Source: Richelia sp. UBA3308
GTDB taxonomy: Bacteria; Cyanobacteriota; Cyanobacteriia; Cyanobacteriales; Nostocaceae
Assembly (NCBI GenBank): GCA_002361335.1
Contig: DESS01000366.1
Location: 3,891-28,274, forward strand
DNA: 24,384 bases
Reading direction: 5' to 3'
The notes beneath the pieces are model-generated. The model made no database searches, had not been told where the DNA came from, and saw only the letters and a list, made by a program, of their open reading frames with translations. The position numbers and the translations under genes are program-made. Shown here piece after piece: positions 15,319 through 24,232 of this stretch (positions within the stretch are counted from its first letter, which is position 1; each line of letters opens with the position of its first letter).

Positions 15319-15736
15319 ACCTTAACTTCCCCTAACAGTTGATAAATACTTCTATATAAGATTGTCGAATTTTTTCTGCTATTTCTGAAACCAATGGCAA
15401 TATGTAACATAATCGAGAATTATTCTTAATTTAAAATTATCGAATGGGCGTTGTGGCAATCAATAGAAAAAGTCATATAAAAACATGACTAAAGTCATGC
15501 AGTTTAACGAGGTACATTAACAGAGATTTAATGTAACTAATCATACGATGTAAAAAAATTGTACTGTACTCCATTTATCTCAAAACTGCTGTATATTAGT
15601 ATTCAAAGCTGAACTATAGCAATATATTCTGGTAACAATAATTTTTGTTATTGAAAAACCCGGCTTTTTGAAAAAACCGGGTTTGCGGAATTTTGATGGA
15701 TGATTTAGACGTTAAAGTCCCCCTTCTTCAAGGTAT
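15319..15736. other. Intergenic region
   Basis: 418 nt, AT-rich, no gene seen. It holds the promoter region of the 115-aa gene, a small hairpin CATGAC-TAAA-GTCATG (15485-15500) and the haloperoxidase terminator (15656-15684). Confidence 0.5.
15656..15684 (-). terminator. Intrinsic terminator of haloperoxidase gene
   Basis: AAACCCGG (15656-15663) pairs with CCGGGTTT (15677-15684); on the minus strand the stem is followed by TTTTTCAATAAC. It lies about 50 nt beyond the haloperoxidase stop codon. Confidence 0.7.
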
Positions 15737-17437
15737 CTAAAAGTTATCAAACACAAAATTACCTACCTCTTGGCCTACACTTACTCCGTCTACATTGGCA
15801 GCGTTAATATGAACCCCACCAAAAAGACGACTATCGGCATTTTCATTAGCGGCTTGGGTAAAGCTACCGTATGAACGAGAAACACCCGGTAATTCCATGG
15901 AAGGAATTTCAAAACTGGTGTTGTCGCCGAAAAAACGAGCCAAAATTGCGCTTGCTGCACCACCAAACACAGAATGCCCCGATAGATAATCGGGAAATGG
16001 GGGAGTATCTAACAAAGGTTCCCAATCGGGATCGGCAATGGTGTTGGGGTTGTTATCCTTGTCTGCTTCTTGAATCGCAGTTATGGGACGAATTTGTTCG
16101 TATACATACTTTGAATCCCATGCTGCAATACCTGCATCAGCTAAACCTGTATTTAGTACTGCAAATAATTCGGCATTCTCTTCTAAAGTGTTACCTTTGT
16201 CTAATGCTACCTCTTGAGCAATTTGATTCCATTGCCCGGGTGGTTTAAAAGAATCACTGCGATCGTATGCCCAAAATAGTGCTATTTCTGTTTGATCCGC
16301 GTTGCGATCGCTACTATTTTCTGCCCCTAATGCTTTGACTTCATTTAGCTCTTGAGCGTATTGGGGGCTATTATATTGGGGGAATGTAAACGGACGAAAT
16401 TGATTACCGCTTTCTAGCACAAATGGAGTCACTGAACCCCAATCTGGTAATAATGCTTCGTCTACCAAACCCGGTATTTGATCTGTGGTGTCACCATCAC
16501 TGAAAGTAAATTTCCAGTCGCCTATACCATTTCCTTCTGTGAAGGGTACTTGTGCTGTTGCTGAACCATCATTTTCCCGTTCGTTTAGTATATTGTTAGC
16601 AGCTCGTCGTCCGATTCTTCTACCTTGTCTCTTTGCGAAACCATTAGGAATTTCACTCAGCGATCTCTCGTACTGGCTGTCAAACAATTCTTTTAAGGAA
16701 TCTCTAATGTTTTGGTCTATACTCGGGGTGTCTGAATAGTTTATGTCTGGATCTAAAAAAACACTAGTCATTGTCCGATAAGCTGCTTCCACCACTGCTG
16801 CTTCATCAGATGCGGCTGGTGCTTGGGAAACAGCGTCATAAATTGCCCTATGAACTATTGCTTGATTGCGTGCTGCTAATGGTGGTGCAGTTCCTTTACC
16901 AACTTTTTCATCATCTCCAGGTTCAACAACTTTTCCGCTAGCTTGGATGGCATTTAAAAGAATTGAATTCCATTGAATAACAGCATCACCTTGAGTAATT
17001 AATTGACTAGCTTGGTTATCACTTAAATCAGTATCTGTGATATTATTACCCGGTTTTACTTCTGCAAATAGATAGTATAAACCTGGTGAAACAACGCTGG
17101 CAGTCCGAAAATCAGAACCAGCGAAATCTATTGTTAAAGTTTGAGATTCTCCAGGAGCTAAAGTAATATTATTTTGTTCAAGAGTACCTAAAAGTTCATC
17201 TGTACCTGTGAGCAAAGGACTTTGATCGCCATCTGTACTAAAGTCGTCTATTAGATTTAGGTCCTTCAAATCTAATACATTATCGGTAGAGGCATAAAGT
17301 TTCAGATTTAAAGGTCCGTTAAAATCTGTATTTCCTTCATTTCTAATAGTAACTTCAATCTTACCTTGTTCGTTAGGAAAAATTGTCGGTGTTTGAATAA
17401 CTTCACCGAAATCAACAGATAAATTTGTAGAAGCCAT
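15737..17437 (-). CDS. Vanadium-dependent haloperoxidase with N-terminal CARDB-like domain
   Basis: 566 aa. Residues about 3-145 form a CARDB-like beta domain (FPNEQGKIEVTIRNEGNTDF, LAPGESQTLTIDF, VKPGNNITDTDLSDN). The catalytic part carries the vanadate-binding signature of the haloperoxidase/PAP2 superfamily: K443-x6-R450-P451, S486-G487-H488 in FPDYLSGHS, and S536-R537-x5-H543 in SRLFGGVH, where H543 is the expected vanadate ligand. The usual PSGH reads LSGH. Such enzymes oxidise halides with hydrogen peroxide; class C acid phosphatase activity is the alternative because the site is shared. No N-terminal signal peptide is visible. AAAGGA 6-7 nt before the ATG supports the start. It lies 279 nt downstream of the RTX gene on the same strand. 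Confidence 0.9.
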   Translation of the reverse strand: MASTNLSVDFGEVIQTPTIFPNEQGKIEVTIRNEGNTDFNGPLNLKLYASTDNVLDLKDLNLIDDFSTDGDQSPLLTGTDELLGTLEQNNITLAPGESQTLTIDFAGSDFRTASVVSPGLYYLFAEVKPGNNITDTDLSDNQASQLITQGDAVIQWNSILLNAIQASGKVVEPGDDEKVGKGTAPPLAARNQAIVHRAIYDAVSQAPAASDEAAVVEAAYRTMTSVFLDPDINYSDTPSIDQNIRDSLKELFDSQYERSLSEIPNGFAKRQGRRIGRRAANNILNERENDGSATAQVPFTEGNGIGDWKFTFSDGDTTDQIPGLVDEALLPDWGSVTPFVLESGNQFRPFTFPQYNSPQYAQELNEVKALGAENSSDRNADQTEIALFWAYDRSDSFKPPGQWNQIAQEVALDKGNTLEENAELFAVLNTGLADAGIAAWDSKYVYEQIRPITAIQEADKDNNPNTIADPDWEPLLDTPPFPDYLSGHSVFGGAASAILARFFGDNTSFEIPSMELPGVSRSYGSFTQAANENADSRLFGGVHINAANVDGVSVGQEVGNFVFDNF

Positions 17438-17716
17438 GTGTTCCTTTTATTTCTAATGTGTTGGTTTGTTTTTAGCTGTTAAACCGATAGTTGGTATTGA
17501 TTCAGGAGTCAATTTTCTAGTAATAATTAATAGGGTTTTTTATTACTGTGATTTTCACTTACTTCAAATATATTCTTGTGATAACCCTGCCCGTCCTAGT
17601 TTTACTAAAACGGTGATTGCAGTAAACGCCAAAACCGCTATATCTATCACTTATTACTAGAAAATACGATTAAAAAGCTTGTAATACCCGTTAACAAATA
17701 CTATCTAGTTATCAGA

Positions 17717-19180
17717 TTAAACGAAAACAAATTGATTTGTATCACTCAAATTAAGTTCATTAAATATTCCCTCAACAAGACCAATTAATTCGGGTACATT
17801 CTGTCCTTCATTCAAAAATATTCCCGTACCAGAATTACCATCAACAACAGATAAACCTAAAGAATACATACTCTGGGAACCTGCTAATTGAATTTTATCT
17901 ACGCCAACATTAACACCGTCATTGAAAAAGCCAAAATCAGTAATTAAGCCATAATCCCTAGTACCACTGTTTCTGACATTGCTATTGCTATAAAGAACTA
18001 CATCTTCAATTTCAACATCGTTGCCATTTTCATCTCTACCATTAGCTTCAGCAAGTCCTAAAACAAAAGTATCATTACCTCTACCACCAATTAAAGTATC
18101 TCTTTCGCCATTACCAAATCCTAATTCTCGACGACCAAAAAAATCGATTTCCGTACCAATCAATTGGTCATTTCCATTACCACCTTCGAGAACATCATTA
18201 CGTTGTCCGCCAACAAGTGTATCTTGTCCTTGGTTTCCTCTAAGGGTGTCGTTTCCTAAACCACCGAAAAGTTGGTCTTTACCTCTTCCACCAGAGATAT
18301 CGTCGTTACCACTGACACCAGAACCTCTACCAATAGCATCCCCGAAAAGAACATCTCCTCCATTACCACCAAAAATTATGTCGTCATCATCTCCACCTAT
18401 AGCAATATCACTTCCTAAACCTCCAAAAAGGACATCTTTGCCGTTTTGTCCATTAAGAATATCTCGTCCCTTATTACCTCTGAGGGTATCATTATTATTT
18501 CCACCGTTGAGAGTATCCCTTCCGTTTCCCCCAAAAAGCTCGTCTTCACCGTTTTGTCCGTTAAGATTGTCATTTCCCCCACCACCTTTGAGGGTATCAT
18601 TGCCAATTCCAGTAAAGTTTGGGTTTACACTAGGATCGTTTTCTCCAAAAATCAGGTCGTTCCCTGCATTTCCTTCGATTAAATCGTTTTCACCTCCTCC
18701 TATAAGTAAGTCATTCCCAGCTTTTCCAAAGATTTTGTCATCACCTTGATCTCCATCAATTATGTCCGCACCACGACTACCATTAAGTGTGTCTGGCTTC
18801 GGAGTTCCTTGAATAACATTAATTAAAAATTGATTGACTGTAAGGTTTGTTCCTTGGCGCTTAGGTACTATTAATTTATTTTCTTCAATTTGCTCCAATA
18901 CTTCTGATTGAGTTTCTTGCTCTAGAGTCGGTTCGAGTATTATTGCTTCTTGAGATGTGACTTCTTCTTCTTCTTTTATTTCTTCTAATTCAGCTTGCTG
19001 TTGTGAATCTAATTCTGAGCCGACTGGTTCCGTTGCTTCAAAAACTGCTTCCTGTCGGGCGTTAGATTGTAATGCTTCTGCTTGTGCAGTTTCTTCAAGT
19101 TTTGATTCTTCTTCGACTGTGAGATTTTCTTCTTTTACTTCAAGTTCTAATGCTTTTTCGACTGTGAGATTCTCTTCCAT
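17717..19180 (-). CDS. RTX (hemolysin-type) calcium-binding repeat protein
   Basis: 487 aa. Residues 1-110 are very acidic and Glu-rich, with a repeated EENLTVE (2-8 and about 17-23) and little predicted globular structure. Residues about 125-390 hold about 20 nonapeptide RTX repeats of the GGxGxDxLx type (for example GKAGNDLLIGGGENDL, GGNGRDTLNGGNNNDTL), which fold as a Ca-binding beta-roll. The final ~95 residues (TRDYGLITDFGFFNDGVNVG to NQFVFV) match the non-repeat C-terminus common in cyanobacterial RTX proteins and probably carry the type I secretion signal. There is no N-terminal signal peptide and no type I exporter genes are in the window. GAGG 8 nt before the ATG is a good Shine-Dalgarno. 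Confidence 0.92.
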   Translation of the reverse strand: MEENLTVEKALELEVKEENLTVEEESKLEETAQAEALQSNARQEAVFEATEPVGSELDSQQQAELEEIKEEEEVTSQEAIILEPTLEQETQSEVLEQIEENKLIVPKRQGTNLTVNQFLINVIQGTPKPDTLNGSRGADIIDGDQGDDKIFGKAGNDLLIGGGENDLIEGNAGNDLIFGENDPSVNPNFTGIGNDTLKGGGGNDNLNGQNGEDELFGGNGRDTLNGGNNNDTLRGNKGRDILNGQNGKDVLFGGLGSDIAIGGDDDDIIFGGNGGDVLFGDAIGRGSGVSGNDDISGGRGKDQLFGGLGNDTLRGNQGQDTLVGGQRNDVLEGGNGNDQLIGTEIDFFGRRELGFGNGERDTLIGGRGNDTFVLGLAEANGRDENGNDVEIEDVVLYSNSNVRNSGTRDYGLITDFGFFNDGVNVGVDKIQLAGSQSMYSLGLSVVDGNSGTGIFLNEGQNVPELIGLVEGIFNELNLSDTNQFVFV

Positions 19181-19224
19181 TGTTTTTTCCTCATTAATTA
19201 CATAACCGAAAAAATTTTAGATTT

Positions 19225-19360
19225 AGGTTGCCACGCAACCCTGGCAATGCAAAGCGCACGCTAGCTAGCTAGCTAGCTAAGCCTAAACCGCACATAAAGG
19301 TGTAATAAGGGAACTGCGGCTTACAGCTTCGGGGCAATGGGGTAATGCCGGGATTAGATT
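19225..19360 (-). promoter_or_regulatory. Structured leader candidate upstream of the RTX gene
   Basis: A GC-rich island of about 135 nt in AT-rich DNA, ending about 45 nt before the RTX start. On the minus strand it has a hairpin near 19333-19354 (GGCA/TGCC), CCGCA/TGCGG complementarity (about 19288-19320) and a (GCTA)5 run (19260-19279). Near the gene TTGCCA can pair with TGGCAA, while the overlapping GGTTGC can pair with GCAACC (19226-19231/19235-19240). These two stems exclude each other, and the latter is followed after ~11 nt by ATTTTTT. This architecture resembles a 5' regulatory RNA, but I could not match it securely to a known class. Confidence 0.35.
19260..19279. repeat. (GCTA)5 tetranucleotide repeat
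   Basis: Five perfect tandem copies of GCTA, itself palindromic. A simple tetranucleotide run is unusual here and lies within the leader candidate of the RTX gene, about 80 nt upstream of its start. Confidence 0.85.
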
Positions 19361-19629
19361 ATCAATGGTTTCAACCAATAACATTTAAAGGCCAGTTCTA
19401 ATTGCGGAAATCCTAAATTCCGACATCCTCAACCCCATAAATTTATGAGGATAATCGAAAATTTCGTGACTTCTAAAGGCTTTCGCGATAAGTAATTCGT
19501 CATGAACTTAGTGCGATCGCAATTACGAAAAACATTATTTTCAAAGCCTAATCAAACCGAGTCCAATCTATTTACACTTACCTACTTATCCAAAAGATAA
19601 AACACGCTTTCACAGAACATGTTTTATGA

Positions 19630-19666
19630 AGGTGATTTATATCCATAGATATTTCTCTAATCACCT
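19630..19666. repeat. Two-tier hairpin in gene-less region
   Basis: AGGTGATT (19630-19637) pairs with AATCACCT (19659-19666), and inside it ATATC pairs with GATAT around CATA. It lies in the long gap between the RTX and HTH genes, without a T-tract. Apart from this, the leader candidate and the HTH promoter, I see nothing supportable in 19370-19920. Confidence 0.5.
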
Positions 19667-19921
19667 AGAGTTGATATTAGGCTTTGCTCTCTTTTTAAAA
19701 CTATATTCTCTGAGTGTCAATACTTTTTCAAAAGTTTAAATCACATAACTGGATCAATTATGTTTTTATGATTTAATTATTTAATTATTTTAAATTATTC
19801 TTAAATCATCTTTAACTGTAATTTAACTTTCATTGTGTGAAGTTTTGTTACGAGAAATAGATTTAATGGGATGAATTCGCGAAAAAGTTGTTTGAGCGAG
19901 GTAGTAACTAAGCAACGACAT

Positions 19922-19973
19922 TTGACAATAAAAATAAAACTTGCGTATTGTTTTGAGGCGCTTGTATATACTT
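19922..19973 (+). promoter_or_regulatory. Promoter and operator candidate of the HTH gene
   Basis: TTGACA (19922-19927), an 18-nt spacer and TATTGT (19946-19951) form a good sigma-70-type promoter. The expected start point (about 19958) is directly followed by CTTGTATATACTT (19961-19973). A near inverted copy, AAGTATACAAAG (20040-20051), lies just before the ribosome binding site. This is the layout expected for autoregulation by the encoded HTH protein, but that is inference. Confidence 0.45.
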
Positions 19974-20059
19974 GTCAATTTGAATACTTACGATATTTCT
20001 CTAAACAAACACTCCCGATTAAATGGGTTGTCTGATGCGAAGTATACAAAGAGGAAACA

Positions 20060-20518
20060 ATGAATTTACTAGAGAGCTTGTATTTAACACCTTCCCAGCG
20101 CCAAGTATTGGAAAAAAACTTAGAAACTAATTTACGTCGTGAATTTCGCCGTCGCATTCATATTATGCTGCTTGCAGATGCGGGTGAATCTCAGGCACAA
20201 ATATGTAAAAAACTAGGTTGTTCTCAAGAGGCTGCACGATACTGGATTTTTATGCTCAAAACAGGTAAATTTGATAAATGGAATGATTCTCCCATCGGAC
20301 GACCTAAAGTTGTTAACGAAGAGTATCTTCAACGTTTGAAAGAACTTGTAAATAATAGTCCGCGAGAATATGGTTATGCATTTGAACGTTGGACGGCACA
20401 ATGCCTAAATAAACATCTTGCCAATGAGTTAGGAATTAGTTTTAGTAATTATCATATTACTCGTTTGCTTAAGTCAATGGGACTTTCTACCCGAAGTAAT
20501 AATAAATCGGAAGCATAA
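20060..20518 (+). CDS. Stand-alone helix-turn-helix protein (IS630-transposase N-terminal type)
   Basis: 152 aa. The N-terminal half is the HTH found at the front of IS630-family transposases: LTPSQRQVLEKNL, RRRIHIMLLADAGESQAQIC, LGCSQEAARYWIF. The second half (GRPKVVNEEYLQRLKELVNN, YAFERWTAQCLNKHLANELG, YHITRLLKSMGL) corresponds to the second HTH of that module. The protein stops where the DDE catalytic domain would begin, and that domain is not found downstream, nor are terminal repeats. The frame is intact, has its own promoter and a good AGAGGA 5-6 nt before the ATG. That fits a domesticated DNA-binding regulator rather than a recent transposase fragment. Target unknown. Confidence 0.72.
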   Translation: MNLLESLYLTPSQRQVLEKNLETNLRREFRRRIHIMLLADAGESQAQICKKLGCSQEAARYWIFMLKTGKFDKWNDSPIGRPKVVNEEYLQRLKELVNNSPREYGYAFERWTAQCLNKHLANELGISFSNYHITRLLKSMGLSTRSNNKSEA

Positions 20519-20609
20519 ATTAGAGCTTCTTTGCCGTTGTCAAAAAATATCCTAAATCTGATATGATACATCAAATCACAAACACTAAAAAATTAATCAA
20601 ATATTCAAT

Positions 20610-20648
20610 CAAAAAAATAAATCAAAAAAATAAATCAAAAAAATAAAT
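20610..20648. repeat. Three tandem 13-bp A-rich repeats
   Basis: Three exact copies of CAAAAAAATAAAT, with A7 runs spaced at 13 bp, about 90 nt after the HTH gene. Phased A-tracts of this kind may bend DNA. Confidence 0.8.
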
Positions 20649-20698
20649 CATTTTTATAAAGTTCGCTGCCATTAATTATACAGCACTTTACAAGTACA

Positions 20699-20765
20699 TG
20701 AGGTACAAACATTAATTATTAAACTCTTGTGGTAAGGGCATCCTGCCCGTTTATGATGTACCTCA
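20699..20765. repeat. Nested inverted repeat with GGGCA-TCC-TGCCC core
   Basis: TGAGGTACA (20699-20707) pairs with TGTACCTCA (20757-20765), enclosing the hairpin GGGCA-TCC-TGCCC (20736-20748). The core is a widely seen intergenic palindrome in Nostocales genomes. It lies between the HTH gene and the convergent exoprotein gene. Confidence 0.6.
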
Positions 20766-20775
20766 CCAAGATGAA

Positions 20776-20805
20776 ATATGCTGTAAATAAAAAGATACAG
20801 CATAT
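20776..20805. terminator. Hairpin between convergent genes, possible terminator
   Basis: ATATGCTGTA (20776-20785) pairs with TACAGCATAT (20796-20805), a 10-bp perfect stem. It lies about 50 nt beyond the exoprotein stop codon and is the strongest hairpin in this gap. It lacks a proper T-tract on either strand, so termination is only possible. Confidence 0.4.
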
Positions 20806-20856
20806 TTGACTTTCCAAAAATCCTCTTAGGGCAAGGTAGAACTTGATATTATTCTT

Positions 20857-23800
20857 TTATTGACACTGAATAGATTGCTGCCTGAAATTATTGGCTGTAG
20901 CTACAGATGGATTGTCAGTAAATATGATTTCACCTTTATCGTTTAATATCCAACCTGTAGCTTCTACGATAGATTTGGGTTTTTCTGTAGTTGTTTTTAC
21001 TTTGTTATCTCTATGAGAAAAACTGTTTTCAACCCAGTCAACTCGCACGGCGGAGGGGGTTATCTTGTCTTCAGGCTTTGGCGGTAAGCCACCACGCCCG
21101 ATGATAAAAAATTTGTTTTGAGCATAACCGGGACTATAGCAACCTTGTGCTAATTTAGTGCTAATAGGTATGGATGGTAATTCAGTTAATTCATTAGTTG
21201 GGTTGACATCGGGAGTAATAATTTCTACGGTACCCCTTAAGTCTTCACTTGCACCTGTTGCGGTAATATCGCTATTGAGAGTAAGTAATGGTCTAAACTG
21301 GGTGCCAAATATGCCTTGAGCTTTAATTTTGATATTACCCCCACGAGAATCAGTAGAATTAGCGCTTATATCACTGTTTTCAACGGCGGCTATAATGTCG
21401 CTATAAATGTTAATGTTTCCACCTTGGACGTTTTCGCCTTTTGCGTTAGTTAAGATATTGCTACCACGGCGTAGAATTAAATCTCGTGCGTTAATAATAT
21501 TTATTGTTGCCTGTTCATTATTGGAATCTACACTTTGTGTACTGGCATTAAGTAAAGCCTTGTTGTCTAAACCAATAGAACGAACATTTAATGTTAAAAT
21601 GCCAGCATTTCCCTGCCCAAGACTTTCCACAGTGACTTGAGATTTATCTTTAACTTGTAGAGTATGGGAATTAATAGTTAAATTCCCGGCATTGCCCTTA
21701 CCAGATGTAACGGAATTAACTTTTACTCCATCTGGGAATTCTGGTTGAGCTATAGCAAATAAACCACTGGGATGTGGCTGATTATTATTATTAGGATTTT
21801 TACCACCAAAACCAATTATTTGCACATCTTCGGCATAAATATTTAAATCTCCTCCATCGCCTTCACCAAATGTATTAGCAGCCACAAATGCTCCATCTCG
21901 AACAACCATTCTATTGGTAGTAATGTTCACCTCTCCCGCATTGCCTGTTGACTTGTACAATGCCGAAGCCCCTAAGGAACTGGGATTATTACCATTATTG
22001 CCGGTACCAATTATTTGTATATCTTCAGCTTTTACTGTTAAATCTCCTCCATTACCCTTGCTATTAGTACTAGCACTAACTCTTCCCCCATTTTGTACAA
22101 CAATTCGTTTACTATTAATAGTCAATTTGCCTGAATCCCCAGATGATTCTTTCTCTGCTTCTGCAAATAAACCACTAAAATATGGCCGATTATTATCATC
22201 AGAATTTTTACCACCAAAACCAATTATTTGCACATCTTCGGCATCAATATTTAAATCTCCTCCATTGCTTTCCCCTTTGGTACTAGTAGATACAAATGCC
22301 CCATCTTTTATTAGTATTCGTTTAGTTTTTATATTTAAATTTCCGCCATCCCCTGTTGAGTTTTTCTTTGTTTCAACACGCAAGCTACTAGGTGTATTAC
22401 CATTGTTGCCTGTACCAATCACTTTTATATCTTGGGCATCAATAATAAAATCTTCACCTTTACCAGATGTACCAGCCTGCATTGAAGATCCACCTTCAAT
22501 TCGCAAGTTATTAGTTTTAATATTTAATTCTCCCACCTCCTTACCTTCGGTAACTCTACCTGAAAAAAAACGCACATTATTTTTTAGTAACAAGTCATTA
22601 GTTGTTATTTTCAAATTTCCTGCGCCGCCCTCACCATTATTACTGGCACTAACAAATGCTCCATCTTCTACACGCATTGTTTTAGTATTGATAGTCAAAT
22701 TGCCTGCATTTCCTGTTGAAGAATCTTCTCCCACAACAAATAAACCACCACCACCAAAAGCAAGCAATTCAACTTGGGAGGAGGCATTAATTGTCATATC
22801 TCCCCCATTGCCTTCACTGAATGTATTCGCAGAGAGAAATGCTTTATCTTTTACAAGCAAGTTATTAGTGGTAATATTTAAATTTCCACCGTTTCCTGAT
22901 GAGCCTTTCTCTGCTTTAGCACTCAATTCACTAAGAGTATTACCATTATTGCCCGTACCAACCACTTCTACATCTTGGGCTTCAATGTTTAAATTGCCTC
23001 CATTGCCAGTCTTGAATGTACTAGTACTAACTCTTCCCCCACTTTCAATTCTCAAATTAGACGCTTTAATATTAATATCTCCAGCATCACCCGCTTCCCA
23101 AACATTAGTCCTAATAGTAGCTCCATTTCCTACTGTCAATTGTTGAGTATTAATAGTTATATTCCCAGTTGATTCTGTTTGATCTCCACTAACGTTATTG
23201 GCATATAAACCGCTGGCAATAAAAGTGTCATTTATACCATTTAAATTAACAGATTCAGTGGCATTAATTAATATCCCCGCACTTTTTTCTGTACCTGTTT
23301 GAGTTGAAGAAATGACCGAATTATCTATAATCGTAAGATTTTTCGCCGTTACTCGTACATCTCCCGCACCATTTCCAGTAGCATCAACTGCTGAATTTTG
23401 AGATAGTTGAATTTCACCAAAATTTTGATTATTCTCAAAACCAAAACTAAAACCCTTTTCTTCTGGGGCAACGCTAACTAACCCTTCTTCTTTAACACTG
23501 CCTAATTCAATTCTTCCACTACTAGCTTTTAATGTTGCACCTTCTAATAAAACATCACCACCAATTAAAGCTAATGTTTTAGAAGCTGGTACTTGTAAAC
23601 CGGATGTTACTCCAAATAATTCTGGTGTTCTTCTTTCTGCTTCACCTTTACCTTTTATCTCAATTTTTCCCGGATTACTGCCATATTGCAATCCTAGAGG
23701 AAGATTGATTGTTAATAAAGGTTTATTTTCAGGATTTGTAGCACTAAATTCGATATTATCCCCAAATTTAATACTATCAGCCGTACTTCCGATAAAAGAA

Positions 23801-24213
23801 CCACCAATATCAAGTTTGGCATTTTCACCAAATACAATACCCTTGGGATTGATCAAAAATAAATTAGCTGTACCGTTAGCACGAATTAACCCATTAATAT
23901 TAGATATTGATTTACCGGTAACTCTACTAATAATGTTCTGAATATCAAGGGCATTATTAAAATAAGCTTCCCCACCACTAGGTACTCCAAATTTATCAAA
24001 ACTGTGAAAAAGATTGCTTCCGGCTTGAGTACCACCAGTTATATTGTAAATATTTCCCTGTTGGGTGACCTGGGAATTTTTAGGTAGAGTATTGTCAGAA
24101 GTAACTTGAGCTAAAACTGGTTTTTTTTGGCAACACAAAAGCACTGCTAGCGCCAGCAAACTAATCCAAGACAATCGACTGCGCCAAGTTTGATTTTTGA
24201 TAATTGTTAACAT
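20857..24213 (-). CDS. Two-partner secretion exoprotein, filamentous haemagglutinin N-terminal domain
   Basis: 1118 aa. A Sec signal peptide ends at PVLA|Q (about residue 35). The TPS secretion domain follows (about 38-165): NIYNITGGTQAGSNLFHSFD, FNNALDIQNIISRVTGKSIS and NLFLINPKGIVFGENAKLDI are its diagnostic segments, recognised by a TpsB transporter. From about 270 to 880 is a long beta-helix region of short repeats (GGNLNI, GDLNIDAEDVQIIGFGG, VRDGAFVAANT). The C-terminal region contains KLAQGCYSPG and ATGWILNDKGEIIFTDNP and ends QSIQCQ, as in many cyanobacterial homologues. Likely a secreted or surface-held adhesin or matrix protein. No TpsB gene is in the window. The start follows a TATAAT promoter element 34 nt upstream. 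Confidence 0.92.
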   Translation of the reverse strand: MLTIIKNQTWRSRLSWISLLALAVLLCCQKKPVLAQVTSDNTLPKNSQVTQQGNIYNITGGTQAGSNLFHSFDKFGVPSGGEAYFNNALDIQNIISRVTGKSISNINGLIRANGTANLFLINPKGIVFGENAKLDIGGSFIGSTADSIKFGDNIEFSATNPENKPLLTINLPLGLQYGSNPGKIEIKGKGEAERRTPELFGVTSGLQVPASKTLALIGGDVLLEGATLKASSGRIELGSVKEEGLVSVAPEEKGFSFGFENNQNFGEIQLSQNSAVDATGNGAGDVRVTAKNLTIIDNSVISSTQTGTEKSAGILINATESVNLNGINDTFIASGLYANNVSGDQTESTGNITINTQQLTVGNGATIRTNVWEAGDAGDINIKASNLRIESGGRVSTSTFKTGNGGNLNIEAQDVEVVGTGNNGNTLSELSAKAEKGSSGNGGNLNITTNNLLVKDKAFLSANTFSEGNGGDMTINASSQVELLAFGGGGLFVVGEDSSTGNAGNLTINTKTMRVEDGAFVSASNNGEGGAGNLKITTNDLLLKNNVRFFSGRVTEGKEVGELNIKTNNLRIEGGSSMQAGTSGKGEDFIIDAQDIKVIGTGNNGNTPSSLRVETKKNSTGDGGNLNIKTKRILIKDGAFVSTSTKGESNGGDLNIDAEDVQIIGFGGKNSDDNNRPYFSGLFAEAEKESSGDSGKLTINSKRIVVQNGGRVSASTNSKGNGGDLTVKAEDIQIIGTGNNGNNPSSLGASALYKSTGNAGEVNITTNRMVVRDGAFVAANTFGEGDGGDLNIYAEDVQIIGFGGKNPNNNNQPHPSGLFAIAQPEFPDGVKVNSVTSGKGNAGNLTINSHTLQVKDKSQVTVESLGQGNAGILTLNVRSIGLDNKALLNASTQSVDSNNEQATINIINARDLILRRGSNILTNAKGENVQGGNINIYSDIIAAVENSDISANSTDSRGGNIKIKAQGIFGTQFRPLLTLNSDITATGASEDLRGTVEIITPDVNPTNELTELPSIPISTKLAQGCYSPGYAQNKFFIIGRGGLPPKPEDKITPSAVRVDWVENSFSHRDNKVKTTTEKPKSIVEATGWILNDKGEIIFTDNPSVATANNFRQQSIQCQ
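21805..22270 (-). repeat. Internal duplication in the TPS exoprotein gene
   Basis: Two nearly identical stretches of about 57 nt start near 21811 and 22211, differing at very few positions. They encode the repeated peptide EDVQIIGFGGKN and its flanks. The ~400-nt spacing (about 134 codons) matches the protein-level period of the beta-helix repeats, showing a recent in-frame duplication or gene conversion. Confidence 0.75.
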
Positions 24214-24232
24214 TAGTTACACCCTAGTTACC

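Noticed and set aside
15871..16248. 125-aa plus-strand frame opposite the haloperoxidase
   Set aside because: Antisense shadow; the minus-strand frame carries all catalytic motifs.
18021..18749. 242-aa plus-strand open frame opposite the RTX gene
   Set aside because: Pro/Ser/Leu-rich shadow of the RTX repeats on the other strand; regular repeat codons keep the antisense frame open.
19261..19360. c-di-GMP-I, cobalamin, TPP or ydaO riboswitch
   Set aside because: Only short fragments resemble these classes; the conserved cores in correct order are missing, so no named riboswitch is claimed.
21914..23146. 410-aa plus-strand open frame opposite the TPS exoprotein
   Set aside because: Low-complexity Pro/Ser/Leu composition produced by the repetitive antisense gene; no domain and no ribosome binding site.
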